From the NCBI RefSeq assembly GCF_949987515.2, contig NC_082696.1, positions 57,814,947 to 57,878,946 of the forward strand: a stretch of DNA of 64,000 bases, in the 5' to 3' direction. The notes under the pieces were generated by a model that made no database searches, was not told the DNA's origin, and saw only the letters and a list, made by a program, of their open reading frames with translations. Of this stretch, positions 49,601-53,650 are shown one piece after another. Each line of letters opens with the position of its first letter. Positions within the stretch are counted from its first letter, which is position 1. The position numbers and the translations under genes are program-made. Source of the stretch: Delphinus delphis (Eukaryota; Chordata; Mammalia; Artiodactyla; Delphinidae).

Positions 49601-50212
49601 TGAGGAAAACCTTTAAGAGTACCTAGATAATCTTAAATATCATAAAACTGTACCCTTCAGGTCATGTGAAGTGACACCCAGTTTTTCAAGGTGTTAAGTC
49701 ATTGTGTATTGCAGTGGAATAGCATTTTATTTAACAATACCAATAGTTTTTAAAGACATACCAGGTCCTCAGACTAGAGTTGGAGTTGAAAATTTACTTC
49801 AGCAAACTAACTGTGTATTTTCTTCCTTCTCTTTTAGTGCAGATGCCCTTTTCCTTGAATAAATAAATATTCATAAGACTATCTAATATTTCACTAGATA
49901 TTTAAAGTAAATGATACTAATATTAACGCTTTGAAAGAGTTCATTTTGGAAGATGTTTAGCCCAAGAAGAAACAGCCTTATGCAATAAAGTCTAGCATTA
50001 GAGTTTGTGATAAATGTGTTGTCTTTAATGTAAAGTCAGAACATACTTATTGTAAAATTATATTTCTTTTTGTTTTGTTAGGTTTGAAAGAACCTGATAG
50101 TGAATCAGCAGGCCAGTGGGTCCATGTTAGTGACACTTACGTGCAGGTGGTTCCAGAATCGAGAGCACTTAGCGCACAAGCGTACCTTCTTTTTTATGAA
50201 AGAATATTATAA
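1477..50212 (+). CDS. USP45: USP45 ubiquitin-specific protease, 3' fourteen coding exons (5' exons outside the window)
   Basis: Coding exons: 1477-1577, 14223-14362, 14795-14890, 20735-20865, 28279-28366, 34521-34602, 36521-36612, 38504-38560, 39268-39411, 40718-41390, 43015-43112, 46407-46493, 49340-49493, 50082-50212. Joined, they read 690 residues to a TAA without a frameshift. Seen: the end of a UBP zinc finger, the Cys box ([11 protein letters not shown], Cys about residue 73 of this partial protein), QQQDSQELL, two CxxC knuckles (CEEC, CENC), the His box (GGHYTAYVK, His about 622) and WVHVSD (about 660-665). USP45 and its paralogue USP16 share this layout; the residues match my memory of USP45 ([20 protein letters not shown]). 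Human USP45 is about 814 residues, so roughly 125 N-terminal residues are missing. Known of the family: a cysteine deubiquitinase; USP45 acts on ubiquitylated ERCC1 in DNA repair. The gene looks intact. Confidence 0.97.
1780..2030 (+). repeat. MIR SINE, degraded
   Basis: Matches the order of MIR landmarks: a 'gtgggcttttgaatcaaac' head, 'ctgtgtgcctttgactcctt' core and a 'catagtccctgacaca' tail. Confidence 0.65.
2050..2830 (-). repeat. ERVL-type LTR relic (MLT2-like)
   Basis: Contains 'tttgctagaatgactcag', 'gtgctatacttacaattaca', 'ggcatggctgattgaatc', 'ccctctaatcacacg' and 'ctctggaaatccaaggattt', in the order found in reversed MLT2 LTRs. Old, with many differences; no coding remnant is attached. 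Confidence 0.65.
2880..3560 (+). repeat. Ancient interspersed repeat, family uncertain
   Basis: Begins like the common mammalian motif 'attcaaaaatattaagtacctac' and continues with 'agtgggagagacagacag', 'agtgctacaaaggaaa', 'ggtcatgaaggat' and 'taagcagaagagtaatag'. The same element recurs at 6495-7095, and shorter starts occur near 52625 and 54215. I recognise the pattern but cannot name the family safely. Confidence 0.5.
3914..4257 (+). repeat. CHR-type SINE, long form
   Basis: tRNA-derived head with B-box-like 'gggttcgagccctg', repeated 'ccacaactactgagcc' units, A-rich tail. Flanked by a 16-base target duplication (aagaagaaatgtaggg, 3898-3913 and 4258-4273). Confidence 0.95.
4430..4570 (+). 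repeat. MIR SINE
   Basis: 'cgggctttgagtcaggg', 'caatcactagctctgtgacc' and 'tgatcctcattttcctc' are the MIR core and tail landmarks. Confidence 0.75.
4956..5159 (+). repeat. CHR-2-like SINE
   Basis: Full-length short form with GC-rich body ('gggcccgtgagccatggccg') and A tail. Target duplication ttagggtgagaca at 4943-4955 and 5160-5172. Confidence 0.95.
5648..6145 (+). repeat. hAT-Charlie group nonautonomous DNA transposon relic
   Basis: 'cttaaaaaattattgagga', 'catgttaacacaaataac', 'agtggcattgttttaca', 'ggcttaatagaaacagctgg' and the end 'cactttgagaactgcta' follow a MER1/Charlie-type consensus. The ends form an imperfect inverted repeat. Subfamily not certain. Confidence 0.6.
6495..7095 (+). 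repeat. Ancient interspersed repeat, same family as 2880-3560
   Basis: Better-preserved copy: 'ttgtgccagacactgtgcta', 'ggagatacggtggtgaatg', 'gtgctccaggcagaggag', 'gggccttgtaagtttagag', 'aagaggagaagtggatgatc'. Same order of landmarks as the copy at 2880. Confidence 0.55.
7096..7970. other. USP45 intron, no recognised feature
   Basis: AT-rich intronic sequence. No exon or named repeat seen. Confidence 0.4.
7971..8183 (-). repeat. CHR-2-like SINE
   Basis: Reversed short form: poly-T, 'ggtacgcgggcctctcac', 'atggctcacgggcc', 'caccagggaagccc'. Duplicated flank gctgtatctttt near 7961 and 8185. Confidence 0.95.
8612..8819 (+). repeat. CHR-2-like SINE
   Basis: Full short form; target duplication aaactgtaaattc at 8599-8611 and 8820-8832. 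The A tail is broken by G and C. Confidence 0.95.
8985..9085 (+). repeat. MIR SINE fragment
   Basis: 'gtgtgtggattccgaaccc', 'ctacctgggtttaaatc' and 'tagctgtgtgccttcg' match the MIR head and core. Confidence 0.55.
9086..12882. other. USP45 intron, mostly without recognised elements
   Basis: AT-rich intron. It holds a short tandem array (9979-10030, unit about 'agacctataaa'), a TA-rich palindromic stretch (10160-10235) and a probable MIR fragment near 11790-11850 ('ttgggcaaatcacttaacct'). The open frame at 10996-11241 has no recognised similarity. Confidence 0.4.
12896..13256 (+). repeat. CHR-type SINE, long form
   Basis: Long form with repeated 'ccacaactactgagcc' units and an AT-rich tail (taaataaataaattta). 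Imperfect target duplication atttaactcattt / atttagctcattt at 12883-12895 and 13257-13269. Confidence 0.93.
13292..13372 (+). repeat. CHR-type SINE, truncated after the tRNA-like head
   Basis: Only the first ~80 bases ('gggcttccctggtggcgcag' to 'ggtctgggaagatc') are present, with no A tail. It joins unrelated L1-like sequence abruptly. Confidence 0.85.
13440..13720 (-). repeat. L1M 3' UTR fragment
   Basis: 'aaattgttccagattggacc', 'gtttagaatcagcctttcc' and 'aggggtcttcattccttt' recur, with differences, at 62530-62790, and match the reversed 3' UTR of old mammalian L1 elements. Confidence 0.5.
13755..13957 (-). repeat. CHR-2-like SINE
   Basis: Reversed short form; duplicated flank taaaatattttatttt at 13728-13743 and 13958-13973. 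It ends about 265 bases upstream of the Cys-box exon. Confidence 0.95.
14223..14362 (+). CDS. USP45: USP45 exon: linker and catalytic Cys box
   Basis: Acceptor tctctaacttag, donor gtaaga. A charged linker ([17 protein letters not shown]) is followed by [18 protein letters not shown], the USP Cys box. The catalytic Cys codon is 14339-14341, and the Asn of GNTC is the usual oxyanion-hole neighbour. The exon ends on a codon boundary. Confidence 0.97.
14795..14890 (+). CDS. USP45: USP45 exon: thumb subdomain
   Basis: Acceptor ttctttcag, donor gtgaga; 96 bases, in phase 0 at both ends. It encodes [19 protein letters not shown] and a Ser-rich end (PSSDSPL), directly continuing the Cys box. USP45 has near-identical text here, whereas USP16 differs clearly (for example LLKEVK), which supports the paralogue call. 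Confidence 0.95.
14891..15309. other. USP45 intron, nothing recognised
   Basis: AT-rich intronic DNA. Confidence 0.4.
15310..15885 (+). repeat. Candidate ERV LTR relic
   Basis: Less AT-rich block ending 'caactacagatgtgttcctg' and 'tcttgggctggagggcat'. The same end occurs, with changes, at 42683-42724, so both are copies of one dispersed family. The layout looks like a gammaretroviral-type LTR. No viral gene is attached. Family name unknown to me. Confidence 0.45.
16470..16598 (-). repeat. L1 ORF2 reverse-transcriptase fragment
   Basis: On the minus strand it encodes [12 protein letters not shown], the degenerate 'KQGCPLSPLLFN' block of L1 reverse transcriptase. It is cut by the SINE at 16599. 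Confidence 0.8.
16599..16712 (+). repeat. CHR-related short SINE (tRNA head with 'ggcagtccaatgg')
   Basis: Variant head 'gggacttccctggcagtcca', then 'ggggaactaagatcctgca' and an A tail. Target duplication aaagagtaggtaca at 16585-16598 and 16713-16726. Confidence 0.9.
16720..16890 (+). repeat. L1 3' UTR and A tail
   Basis: 'acggggaatagccaatattt', 'tataaatggtgtataac' and 'attgtacacctgtaacttat' are typical of the 3' UTR of ruminant and cetacean L1 elements, followed by an A run. Confidence 0.75.
16910..17235 (+). repeat. CHR-type SINE with an unusual tail (left arm of an inverted pair)
   Basis: Long/intermediate form. After 'cagcaaaaataaataaa' the tail carries an extra unit 'aaactcctacccccaacatc' before the final A run. 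Flanked by ctagacactgca (16898-16909 and 17236-17247). Confidence 0.92.
17270..17600 (-). repeat. CHR-type SINE with the same unusual tail (right arm)
   Basis: Reversed copy; its tail also holds 'gatgttgggggtaggagttt', the complement of the extra unit in the left arm. It has its own target duplication aaaaagaatgaactt (17255-17269 and 17601-17615). Confidence 0.92.
17616..17925 (-). repeat. L1 ORF2 fragment
   Basis: Reversed L1 text ('tttcatcatgaatggatgtt', 'agcatctactgagattatca', 'aatgtggtaagttacattga'). It continues the L1 piece at 16470-16598, separated from it by the inserted SINEs and an L1 tail. Confidence 0.8.
17926..19400 (-). repeat. L1 LINE: ORF2 C-terminal part, 3' UTR and poly(A)
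   Basis: Poly-T then reversed artiodactyl/cetacean L1 3' UTR ('gctgtacaatgttgtgttag'). The minus strand encodes ORF2 blocks such as [51 protein letters not shown] (18679-18942) and [31 protein letters not shown] (18475-18669). The reading frame is broken by stops and shifts, and the 5' end is missing. Confidence 0.95.
19405..19790 (-). repeat. L1M 3' UTR fragment
   Basis: 'actttttattaaagtattca', 'gagtgtacatcataaatg' and 'tcaacatgttagtgagattc' are typical reversed old-L1 3' UTR phrases. Confidence 0.6.
19791..20734. other. USP45 intron, no recognised feature
   Basis: AT-rich intronic DNA with a small direct repeat 'aatttgtacaaatttgtg' near 20424-20452. Confidence 0.4.
20735..20865 (+). CDS. 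USP45: USP45 exon: thumb subdomain, [12 protein letters not shown]
   Basis: Acceptor tttttaaag, donor gtgggt. It encodes [19 protein letters not shown] and then a helix ending FNQLCQK. The donor is placed after 'cagaa' because the next exon starts with 'g', which restores a Lys codon and the frame; the alternative placement one base later breaks it. The polypyrimidine tract is short. Confidence 0.95.
21000..21190 (-). repeat. MIR SINE
   Basis: 'ccccattttatatataagg', 'aaactgagaccccccagaag' and 'gtagcttaccttgtttcatgg' are reversed MIR tail and core. Confidence 0.75.
21701..21911 (+). repeat. CHR-2-like SINE with a long A tail
   Basis: Full short form; about 20 uninterrupted A residues. Duplicated flank agtttattgtgg before 21701 and at 21912-21923, suggesting a fairly young insertion. 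Confidence 0.95.
21912..22210 (-). repeat. L1M 3' UTR fragment
   Basis: 'cctcttaaaaaaatttcaag', 'tgttgactgtaggtacagtg' and 'tcacttagcataatgtgcc' match reversed old L1 3' UTR. The SINE at 21701 interrupts it. Confidence 0.6.
22620..22658 (+). repeat. (GT)n microsatellite
   Basis: About 14 GT units flanked by 'gtgtatat' steps; likely polymorphic. Confidence 0.9.
22840..23890 (-). repeat. L1 ORF2 fragment (old)
   Basis: The minus strand shows degraded reverse-transcriptase blocks: [10 protein letters not shown] and [15 protein letters not shown] (the latter replaces the active-site ADD by TND). Plus-strand phrases 'ttgatctatatgtctgttct' and 'gaatttcatggt' fit reversed L1M. It cannot be active. 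Confidence 0.85.
23891..24121 (-). repeat. L1M 3' UTR fragment, part 1
   Basis: 'aacatacgtatacacttgta' and 'gtcaatatgatgaatgtatc' resemble reversed old L1 3' UTR. It resumes at 24345 after the DNA transposon. Confidence 0.5.
24122..24343 (+). mobile_element. Tigger/pogo-like MITE with near-perfect terminal inverted repeats
   Basis: The 5' end cagttgacccttgaacaaca (24122-24141) is the exact complement of 3' tgttgttcaagggtcaact (24325-24343) over 19 bases. TA dinucleotides lie next to both ends. About 220 bases, noncoding. A second, more degraded copy is at 37594-37821. Family placement is from memory of the TIR. Confidence 0.8.
24345..24836 (-). repeat. L1M 3' UTR fragments
   Basis: 'tttcacttggcataattatt', 'cttccatgttgtatgcat' and 'agttacaagaagagtacaga' are reversed old-L1 phrases. 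Confidence 0.6.
24837..25045 (-). repeat. tRNA-derived SINE, CHR/Bov-tA-like variant
   Basis: Reversed: 'atttatttatttcgttgca', 'ccttagttgtggcatgca', 'ccaccagggaagtccc'. Target duplication ctcattcatgccca at 24823-24836 and 25046-25059. Confidence 0.9.
25142..25161 (+). repeat. (CA)n microsatellite
   Basis: About nine ACs followed by ATATATAT. Confidence 0.85.
25245..25371 (+). repeat. Short tRNA-derived SINE
   Basis: Head 'ggacttgcctggcagtccag', then 'ggcggcccagccg' and A tail. Flanks ttgaaagttcag / atgaaagttcag (25233-25244 and 25372-25383). Confidence 0.9.
25384..27360. other. USP45 intron, no clear named element
   Basis: T-rich on the + strand. It may include further old L1 sequence, but no phrase was distinctive. 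The 141-codon hydrophobic open frame at 25521-25946 is a composition effect. Confidence 0.4.
27361..27455 (+). mobile_element. MER2/Tigger-type DNA transposon 5' end
   Basis: 'cagttgtcccttggtatcca', 'ggattggtcccaggacccc', 'gataccaaaatccatggg' and 'tcaagtcacttatataaaa' are the hallmark 5' end of MER2/Tigger2 elements. The rest is not recognisable. Confidence 0.85.
27895..28090 (+). repeat. MIR SINE
   Basis: 'cttgggtttgaatactgctt', 'ctgctgtgtgaccttgcaaa' and 'ttggcatgtagtagttgctt' are MIR head, core and tail. It ends 190 bases before a USP45 exon. Confidence 0.8.
28279..28366 (+). CDS. USP45: USP45 exon: QQDSQE box
   Basis: Acceptor aaatcatag, donor gtcagg. Reads [19 protein letters not shown], then [10 protein letters not shown]. 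The QQDSQE motif is the second conserved USP box and packs against the catalytic Cys helix. Ends on a codon boundary. The donor gtcagg is weaker than average. Confidence 0.96.
28367..29547. other. USP45 intron with a possible old repeat
   Basis: 28560-28990 ('ttggctataaattacagaaa', 'tagcttaaataaagaaaagg') looks like an ancient repeat I cannot name. No exon seen. Confidence 0.35.
29548..29759 (+). repeat. CHR-2-like SINE with a long A tail
   Basis: Complete short form; about 22 A residues; target duplication aagaatgagttaa around 29535-29547 and 29760-29771. Confidence 0.95.
30049..30183 (-). repeat. Short tRNA-derived SINE
   Basis: Reversed: 'ttgttgttggccacgcctca', 'agaccagggatcaaacctg', 'ggaccaccagggaattccc'. 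Target duplication ctgtgcttaccc at 30037-30048 and 30184-30195. Confidence 0.9.
30196..32984. other. USP45 intron, largely without repeats
   Basis: 2.8 kb with no SINE or L1 recognised. It contains the exon-like stretch at 31153-31200 and a second open stretch between 'ag' at 31418-31419 and a 'gtaaag' donor at 31471 (reading [15 protein letters not shown]). Confidence 0.4.
32985..33191 (+). repeat. CHR-2-like SINE
   Basis: Complete short form with 'cgtaccgcaaaataaaa' tail. I could not find a clear target duplication. Confidence 0.93.
33192..34520. other. USP45 intron with a purine tract
   Basis: AT-rich apart from 34061-34132, an almost pure G/A stretch (gggagaggaagagagggg and similar). 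No repeat family recognised. Confidence 0.5.
34521..34602 (+). CDS. USP45: USP45 exon: [14 protein letters not shown] segment
   Basis: Acceptor tgttttatag, donor gtatgt. Encodes [20 protein letters not shown] and a basic end (ETRKKVK). The last base starts an Ala codon completed at 36521. It follows a 6.2 kb intron that holds three SINEs and a candidate cryptic exon at 31153-31200. Confidence 0.95.
34603..36520. other. USP45 intron with an L1M 3' fragment
   Basis: 35785-36010 carries reversed old L1 3' UTR phrases ('aatgatgaccatgtacctgt', 'tattttgaagcaaatcataa'). A small tandem array of 'gctccaaaaat' lies at 34995-35038. Confidence 0.5.
36521..36612 (+). CDS. USP45: USP45 exon: FxGEL box and first CxxC of the fingers
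   Basis: Acceptor atttttacag, donor gtaggt. Encodes [19 protein letters not shown], then [11 protein letters not shown]. The IFIGEL motif and the CxxC (CEEC) mark the start of the USP fingers zinc ribbon; its partner CxxC is CENC in the large exon at 40718-41390. Confidence 0.97.
37022..37227 (-). repeat. CHR-2-like SINE
   Basis: Reversed short form; target duplication ggctgatctactttt at 37007-37021 and 37228-37242. Confidence 0.95.
37594..37821 (+). mobile_element. Tigger/pogo-like MITE, second copy
   Basis: Starts cggttgacccttgaacaaca and ends ttgttcaatggtcaa. Same element as 24122-24343 but more diverged, with internal 'cttatacgcaaatttttttc'. Confidence 0.75.
37893..38067 (-). repeat. 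CHR-2-like SINE with an internal deletion
   Basis: Reversed short form, about 35 bases shorter than its siblings: the segment between 'catggctc' and 'cccggaccgggg' is missing. Flank agtatctttt is duplicated (about 37884 and 38069). Confidence 0.93.
38504..38560 (+). CDS. USP45: USP45 short exon: [10 protein letters not shown]
   Basis: A 57-base, phase-0 exon between acceptor ttttctttttaag and donor gtaagg. It encodes [19 protein letters not shown], the conserved 'F.DISL' strand of USP domains. Skipping it would remove 19 residues without changing the frame. Confidence 0.95.
38744..39100 (-). repeat. CHR-type SINE, long form
   Basis: Reversed long form with 'cagtagttgtggc' units. Target duplication tatgatatagttctt at 38729-38743 and 39101-39115. 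It ends about 165 bases before the exon at 39268. Confidence 0.95.
39268..39411 (+). CDS. USP45: USP45 exon: start of the insertion in the catalytic domain
   Basis: Acceptor atctaatag, donor gtaaga; 144 bases, phase 0. Encodes [20 protein letters not shown], then a hydrophilic stretch ending KKHSSSKDK. This begins the long disordered-looking insertion that separates the two CxxC pairs in USP16 and USP45. The acceptor is poor in pyrimidines. Confidence 0.93.
39445..39900 (-). repeat. L1M 3' UTR fragment
   Basis: 'actttttattaaaaaaaatt', 'ccatgtacccatttctcagc' and 'tattttgaaataaatcccc' are typical reversed old-L1 3' UTR. A related stretch is at 35785-36010. Confidence 0.65.
39901..40717. other. 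USP45 intron, probable further L1M sequence
   Basis: Continues in the style of old L1 3' UTR ('ggtgcacatcatgtttgatg', 'tcattgatgaccattgtct') to about 40280; nothing recognised after that. Confidence 0.4.
40718..41390 (+). CDS. USP45: USP45 large exon: acidic Ser-rich insertion and second CxxC
   Basis: 673 bases between acceptor caacttacag and donor gtaaat. The first two thirds are Ser, Glu and Asp rich (for example [20 protein letters not shown]), likely disordered and phosphorylatable. The last third returns to folded USP sequence: [40 protein letters not shown]. The CENC is the second zinc knuckle of the fingers. The last base begins a Glu codon completed at 43015. Confidence 0.97.
41960..42735 (+). 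repeat. Candidate ERV LTR relic, related at its end to 15310-15885
   Basis: GC content rises (41995-42330) and the block ends 'caactacaggtgtgtttctg' and 'tttgactggcgggcat', matching the end of the block at 15310. No viral genes seen. Start is approximate. Confidence 0.4.
43015..43112 (+). CDS. USP45: USP45 exon: LILHLKRF box
   Basis: Acceptor tgtattttatgcag, donor gtaaat. Encodes [20 protein letters not shown] and then [13 protein letters not shown], the classic 'P..L.lhLKRF' strand near the USP ubiquitin-binding palm. Ends on a codon boundary. Confidence 0.97.
43233..43398 (+). repeat. tRNA-derived SINE, short variant
   Basis: 'gggacttccctggtggtcca', 'ggggcctgggttccatccc', 'gggaactaagagcccac', A tail. 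Flanked by aatttgtcatat on both sides. It lies 120 bases downstream of the exon at 43015. Confidence 0.9.
43399..46112. other. USP45 intron; one probable old L1 piece
   Basis: 44740-45070 has the style of old L1/HAL1 ORF2 on the + strand ('ttgacagttcatagaagaag', 'aaatggcagtgagattcct', 'cctgtccaaattggcgaag'). The remainder is unrecognised and AT-rich. Confidence 0.4.
46113..46317 (-). repeat. CHR-2-like SINE just upstream of an exon
   Basis: Reversed short form; duplicated flank aggattcctctttt near 46100 and 46318. Its end is 89 bases from the first base of the exon at 46407. Confidence 0.95.
46407..46493 (+). CDS. USP45: USP45 exon: [17 protein letters not shown]
   Basis: Acceptor tttttttttgag (short T-only tract), donor gtatag (weak). 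87 bases, phase 0. Encodes [20 protein letters not shown] then APFCSATCK. It lies only 89 bases downstream of an antisense SINE (46113-46317). Skipping would remove 29 residues in frame and break the palm of the catalytic domain. Confidence 0.95.
46577..46640 (+). repeat. CT-rich low-complexity tract
   Basis: Runs of tctctccc and ccttccctc just after the exon at 46407-46493. Confidence 0.85.
46641..47349. other. USP45 intron, nothing recognised
   Basis: AT-rich intronic DNA. Confidence 0.4.
47350..49265 (-). repeat. L1M 3' UTR fragments, discontinuous
   Basis: Reversed old-L1 phrases at 47360-47960 ('ttatgttattttgaagcagg', 'tttcctatagtttagattttg') and 48540-49260 ('gcattatagtttattcaacc', 'gacatttgagtctactcc', 'caggtgggaacgta'). 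They fill most of the intron before the His-box exon. Confidence 0.6.
49340..49493 (+). CDS. USP45: USP45 exon: catalytic His box
   Basis: Acceptor ttttcctttgtctaaaag, donor gtatgc. Encodes [19 protein letters not shown] then [17 protein letters not shown]. The catalytic His codon is 49415-49417, in the family motif 'H.G....GHY.AYV'. A Lys-rich loop (GKKNV) precedes the split Gly codon completed at 50082. Confidence 0.97.
50082..50212 (+). CDS. USP45: USP45 last coding exon and stop
   Basis: Acceptor ttttgttttgttag; stop TAA at 50210-50212. Encodes [20 protein letters not shown] then [20 protein letters not shown]. The SD pair of WVHVSD (Asp codon 50132-50134) stands where other USPs have the Asp/Asn-Asp pair that orients the catalytic His. 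'AYLLFYER' is the usual end of a USP domain, and the protein stops right after it. Confidence 0.97.
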
Positions 50213-50416
50213 TTATTTGTTAATTGTTAATGGTAATGATTATTTAGATCACTTTTATTTAAATGCTGCAGCGACAACCATTATATGCAATGTGTCTTTG
50301 TAGTCTTTTCTGTAGGAATGGCATGTCCCTCAAATGCTCCTGGACATGTTTACCATTTTGGTGAATCCTTTTAAAGTAAATTAAATTTACTAAAGCTTTC
50401 AAAATTATATTCTTAA

Positions 50417-50422
50417 AATAAA
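50417..50422 (+). terminator. USP45: Candidate USP45 proximal poly(A) signal
   Basis: Canonical AATAAA about 205 bases after the stop codon, with TTTGTCC-type downstream sequence near 50447. Alternatives lie at 53472 and 53627. Confidence 0.5.
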
Positions 50423-52255
50423 TGTAAGCACATGTTTTTAAAAACATATTTGTCCTGGCAAAAAAAAAACACAGAATTTACAGTAGTAGAGGAAACTCCT
50501 TTATAATGTGGCTTATTACTACAAGCATTCAGAAATGATGCTGGCTAAGTCAAATCATTCCTTTAAAACAGTGTTTCCCAAATGTGAGTCAATACCACCT
50601 TTCTGTTTTCATATATATATGTATATATATCTCGTATGCCATTGTTTACTTATTATTTTTTAAGCTTTTTAAGGCTTTTTAAGCCTATTTTTAGCCTTTT
50701 TAAGCCATAGTCTTATTTTGAGCATATTCTACATTTTATGTGCTAGTTACATTTTTTTCTAATAAACATTAAAATAAATATATAACTAAAGAAAAATTGC
50801 TCATTCATGTAGCACTTCACTAAAAATCATCTCAGGGCTATCCAGTGGTATATTACACTGCTGTGTGGGACACATTGCTATAACATATACTTACACAATT
50901 GGCATAGTGACCTTGTCATATTTTGTATGATTCAACCATATAAAAAGGTACCACTGTAGCTTCAGTAATATGGATTTACAAATAATATACTGGTTAGCTT
51001 ATTGCTTTGAGGTTTTGAGAACTGGAAAAATACTGAAATATTTTATCAACATATTATTTGCAGCCTATTCATGATGGAGTTGAGAATAATTTGCAAGAGA
51101 TTAGCCAGTCAAAATATATTTATAGATAATTGTTACATGCAGAATTGGTAAATAGAAGTTGTTAATCCATATGGGACCATAGGATACCTTTGAAATGTAA
51201 ATTACCAAATCATATTTGTAAATGATAGAGAATTATATTCTTATTATGCTTAATAGGAAAATGTAATACATTTTCTAGTTCTGTAGATCAGTAAATATTA
51301 ATCATAGTTTTGGGGTTTTGAGATCACCTTTTATCTTCAGCAAGCATCATCAGTAAGTTCAAATAGGTTTAGTTTTTATTTTAATGGAGCATAAAGTTGG
51401 CATTTTGGATTTTCTTTTAAAATAATTAATAGCAAACATATGGTAGTTTTTCCCCCCTAGAAAACAAATTATTAAGCTGTCAAAACTTGGCATGAAAATG
51501 TTACCATTACTTAGGCTTAAATTTTTAAAAAATGACTACTTTGGTGTTACATTATTAAATCAAAACACATAACTGCATGCTTCAAGCATCCTAATCATTA
51601 GGGCTAACGAATGATAGTACAGGCAGATGCTGGGTAAGTGCCTGGTCCTAGTTCATTGTCCTCTTGTTAAGGAAGGATAAGAATAATGGCTGTAGTTAAT
51701 GTGTGGAAATATTTCATGAAGACTCTCACCCTTCTTAATATTTAAGTATATGTAATATTATCAAGGTTACCAGTGCCGCCTTTTGATATATGGATGAATG
51801 GAATTGTGATTAGTGTTAAAGATGGTAATAATATATGAAATTCAGAGCTTAAAAATGTCATTGCATAAATTGTATTTTCAAGCTGTTGAAATTTCAATAA
51901 TAGTGGTTTTCTTGATTTTTAACAGTGAAATGATGGAGAAATGTATCTTTATAAGTTAAGCTGTAAACTCAGGTTGTGTCATGTAAAAGGTAAACAGTGT
52001 TTAAATGTTTTCTGTTTAATTGTAATGCGTTAACATTGAAGACTTCAGTACCAGAGCCGTGAAATTTTTTGAAAACTATTAGTTAATCCTCTTTATTCAA
52101 GTCAACCGTCTTGGTAATGACAATTACCATCCCCTCCCCCAAATGTAAATATTAAATTGTCTCATTTTTCTCCTAGAAAAGATACCATTAAGAGGCATGC
52201 ACTTTTCATTGGATGGTCACCTGCTTCTTATTTCATTGATAGATGGATAGATGAA

Positions 52256-52335
52256 AGAGAGAGAGAGAGAAAGAAAGAAAGAAAGAAAGAAAGAGGGAAA
52301 GGAAGAAAGAGGGAAAGGAAGCAAGAAAGGAGGGA
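52256..52335 (+). repeat. (GA)n/(GAAA)n microsatellite
   Basis: gagagagagaga followed by about six gaaa units and degenerate ggaaag/gaagg units. Confidence 0.9.
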
Positions 52336-53650
52336 AACAAACAAGACCATTCTTTTCTGTTGCCTCTTGGCTTATCCCTTACAGAGTTAAGTAGAGATGG
52401 TAAGTGATAAGTGAGGGCAAGAATCAAGGAAAGTGCCTAGTTCCTCTTTTCATTGGATGCCAGGAAATGAACTAGTGCTAAATTTATCAAATTAGGAGTT
52501 CTTTTAAGCTTTATTCTGAATACCAGTTAAGACTGATTTTTCATTAAGTGAGTGATACATTGTAGCTTCAGAACATTACCTCACTACTCAAATACCACAG
52601 TAGTTTTTATGCTTAACTTCACATTTATTCATTAAGTATATATTTATTGAACATCTACTAAGGGTCAGGCCCTGGGCTGACACTGTTTTAACATGTTTTA
52701 AAATGAAAAGGCCTATGTAAGTTTTAGACATTATTCTAGAAGTAATAAGATACTTTTATTTTCATTTCCACAGTGTTAAATGAGTTAATTCTGAAATCTG
52801 TTTTTTTATGGCCTAAAGTTTATGAATGCTTTGCTTGTCCAGGTCTGCTGGTAATGGAATGAATTTGATTTTGAGATCTAAGACTTTCCTAAAGATAGCT
52901 TTTGTAATAGAGAGAGTATGTTAAGTTACACATGGATCTACATTTAAATTTTTGTTTTTATTTTGAATATTTCCAAAGCACATTTGCAGGGGTACTAAAT
53001 TGTGAGCTACTTTAGTAACAGTGGCTTCCAGATGACCTCAGGAAACAGTACAAATCAGTGAGAATGTTTACAGATCCTCAAAAAAACTACTCTAGTGTTT
53101 GGCGAAATGAATTTAAGAAGTAAAACAGGAGTTTAACTAGCTTTATTTAGAAACTGGTTTATATCTAACCTCGGGTTCCCCTAGTTTTTCCATGTTTAAA
53201 ATGATACATTTTTGACTATATGCCAATTATGTGAATATTTTTGACATAACCAAATGTATGTTTATATTTAAGATTTTGTCATTTAATGTTTTTAAAACTG
53301 ATGTGAAGGCCACCTTTTTGAGTGGCCAGGGAGAGTGGTTTCAGTTCTAAGAGCAGTTGATACCTGTTTTCTTATTGTAAATGTGCCAACAAAACTATTT
53401 TACTATGATACGTATTTAAGAGCTCTTAGTTCGCATGTTTGACTTTAGTCAATGATCTTATATGATATCTGAATAAAATTTCCTGAGGATTAAGCTGTGA
53501 AATATATCACCTTCATCTAATTTTTGAGGTATAAAATAGTATCTTGCCTACTTTTATTAAATTCATACTCATAATTTGTCTGCGTGCTACCTGAAAAAAT
53601 AAGCCTAAACCAGATATGTTATGTGCAATAAAAGTGATTCTTTATATATT

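Larger units (their letters stand above)
50213..53650 (+). other. USP45: Probable USP45 3' UTR, full extent uncertain
   Basis: AT-rich sequence after the stop codon. Poly(A) hexamers AATAAA are at 50417-50422 (followed about 30 bases later by a TG/T-rich stretch), 53472-53477 and 53627-53632. No SINE or recognisable L1 lies in the 3.4 kb, in contrast to the introns; a GA/GAAA microsatellite (52256-52335) and a short piece of an old repeat (about 52620-52690) are the only repeats seen. The first signal would give a UTR of about 230 bases, the last about 3.4 kb. Confidence 0.5.

Noticed and set aside
52157..52427. Lys/Arg/Glu-rich frame on one strand and Ser/Phe/Leu-rich on the other
   Set aside because: Both are read-through of the GA/GAAA microsatellite.
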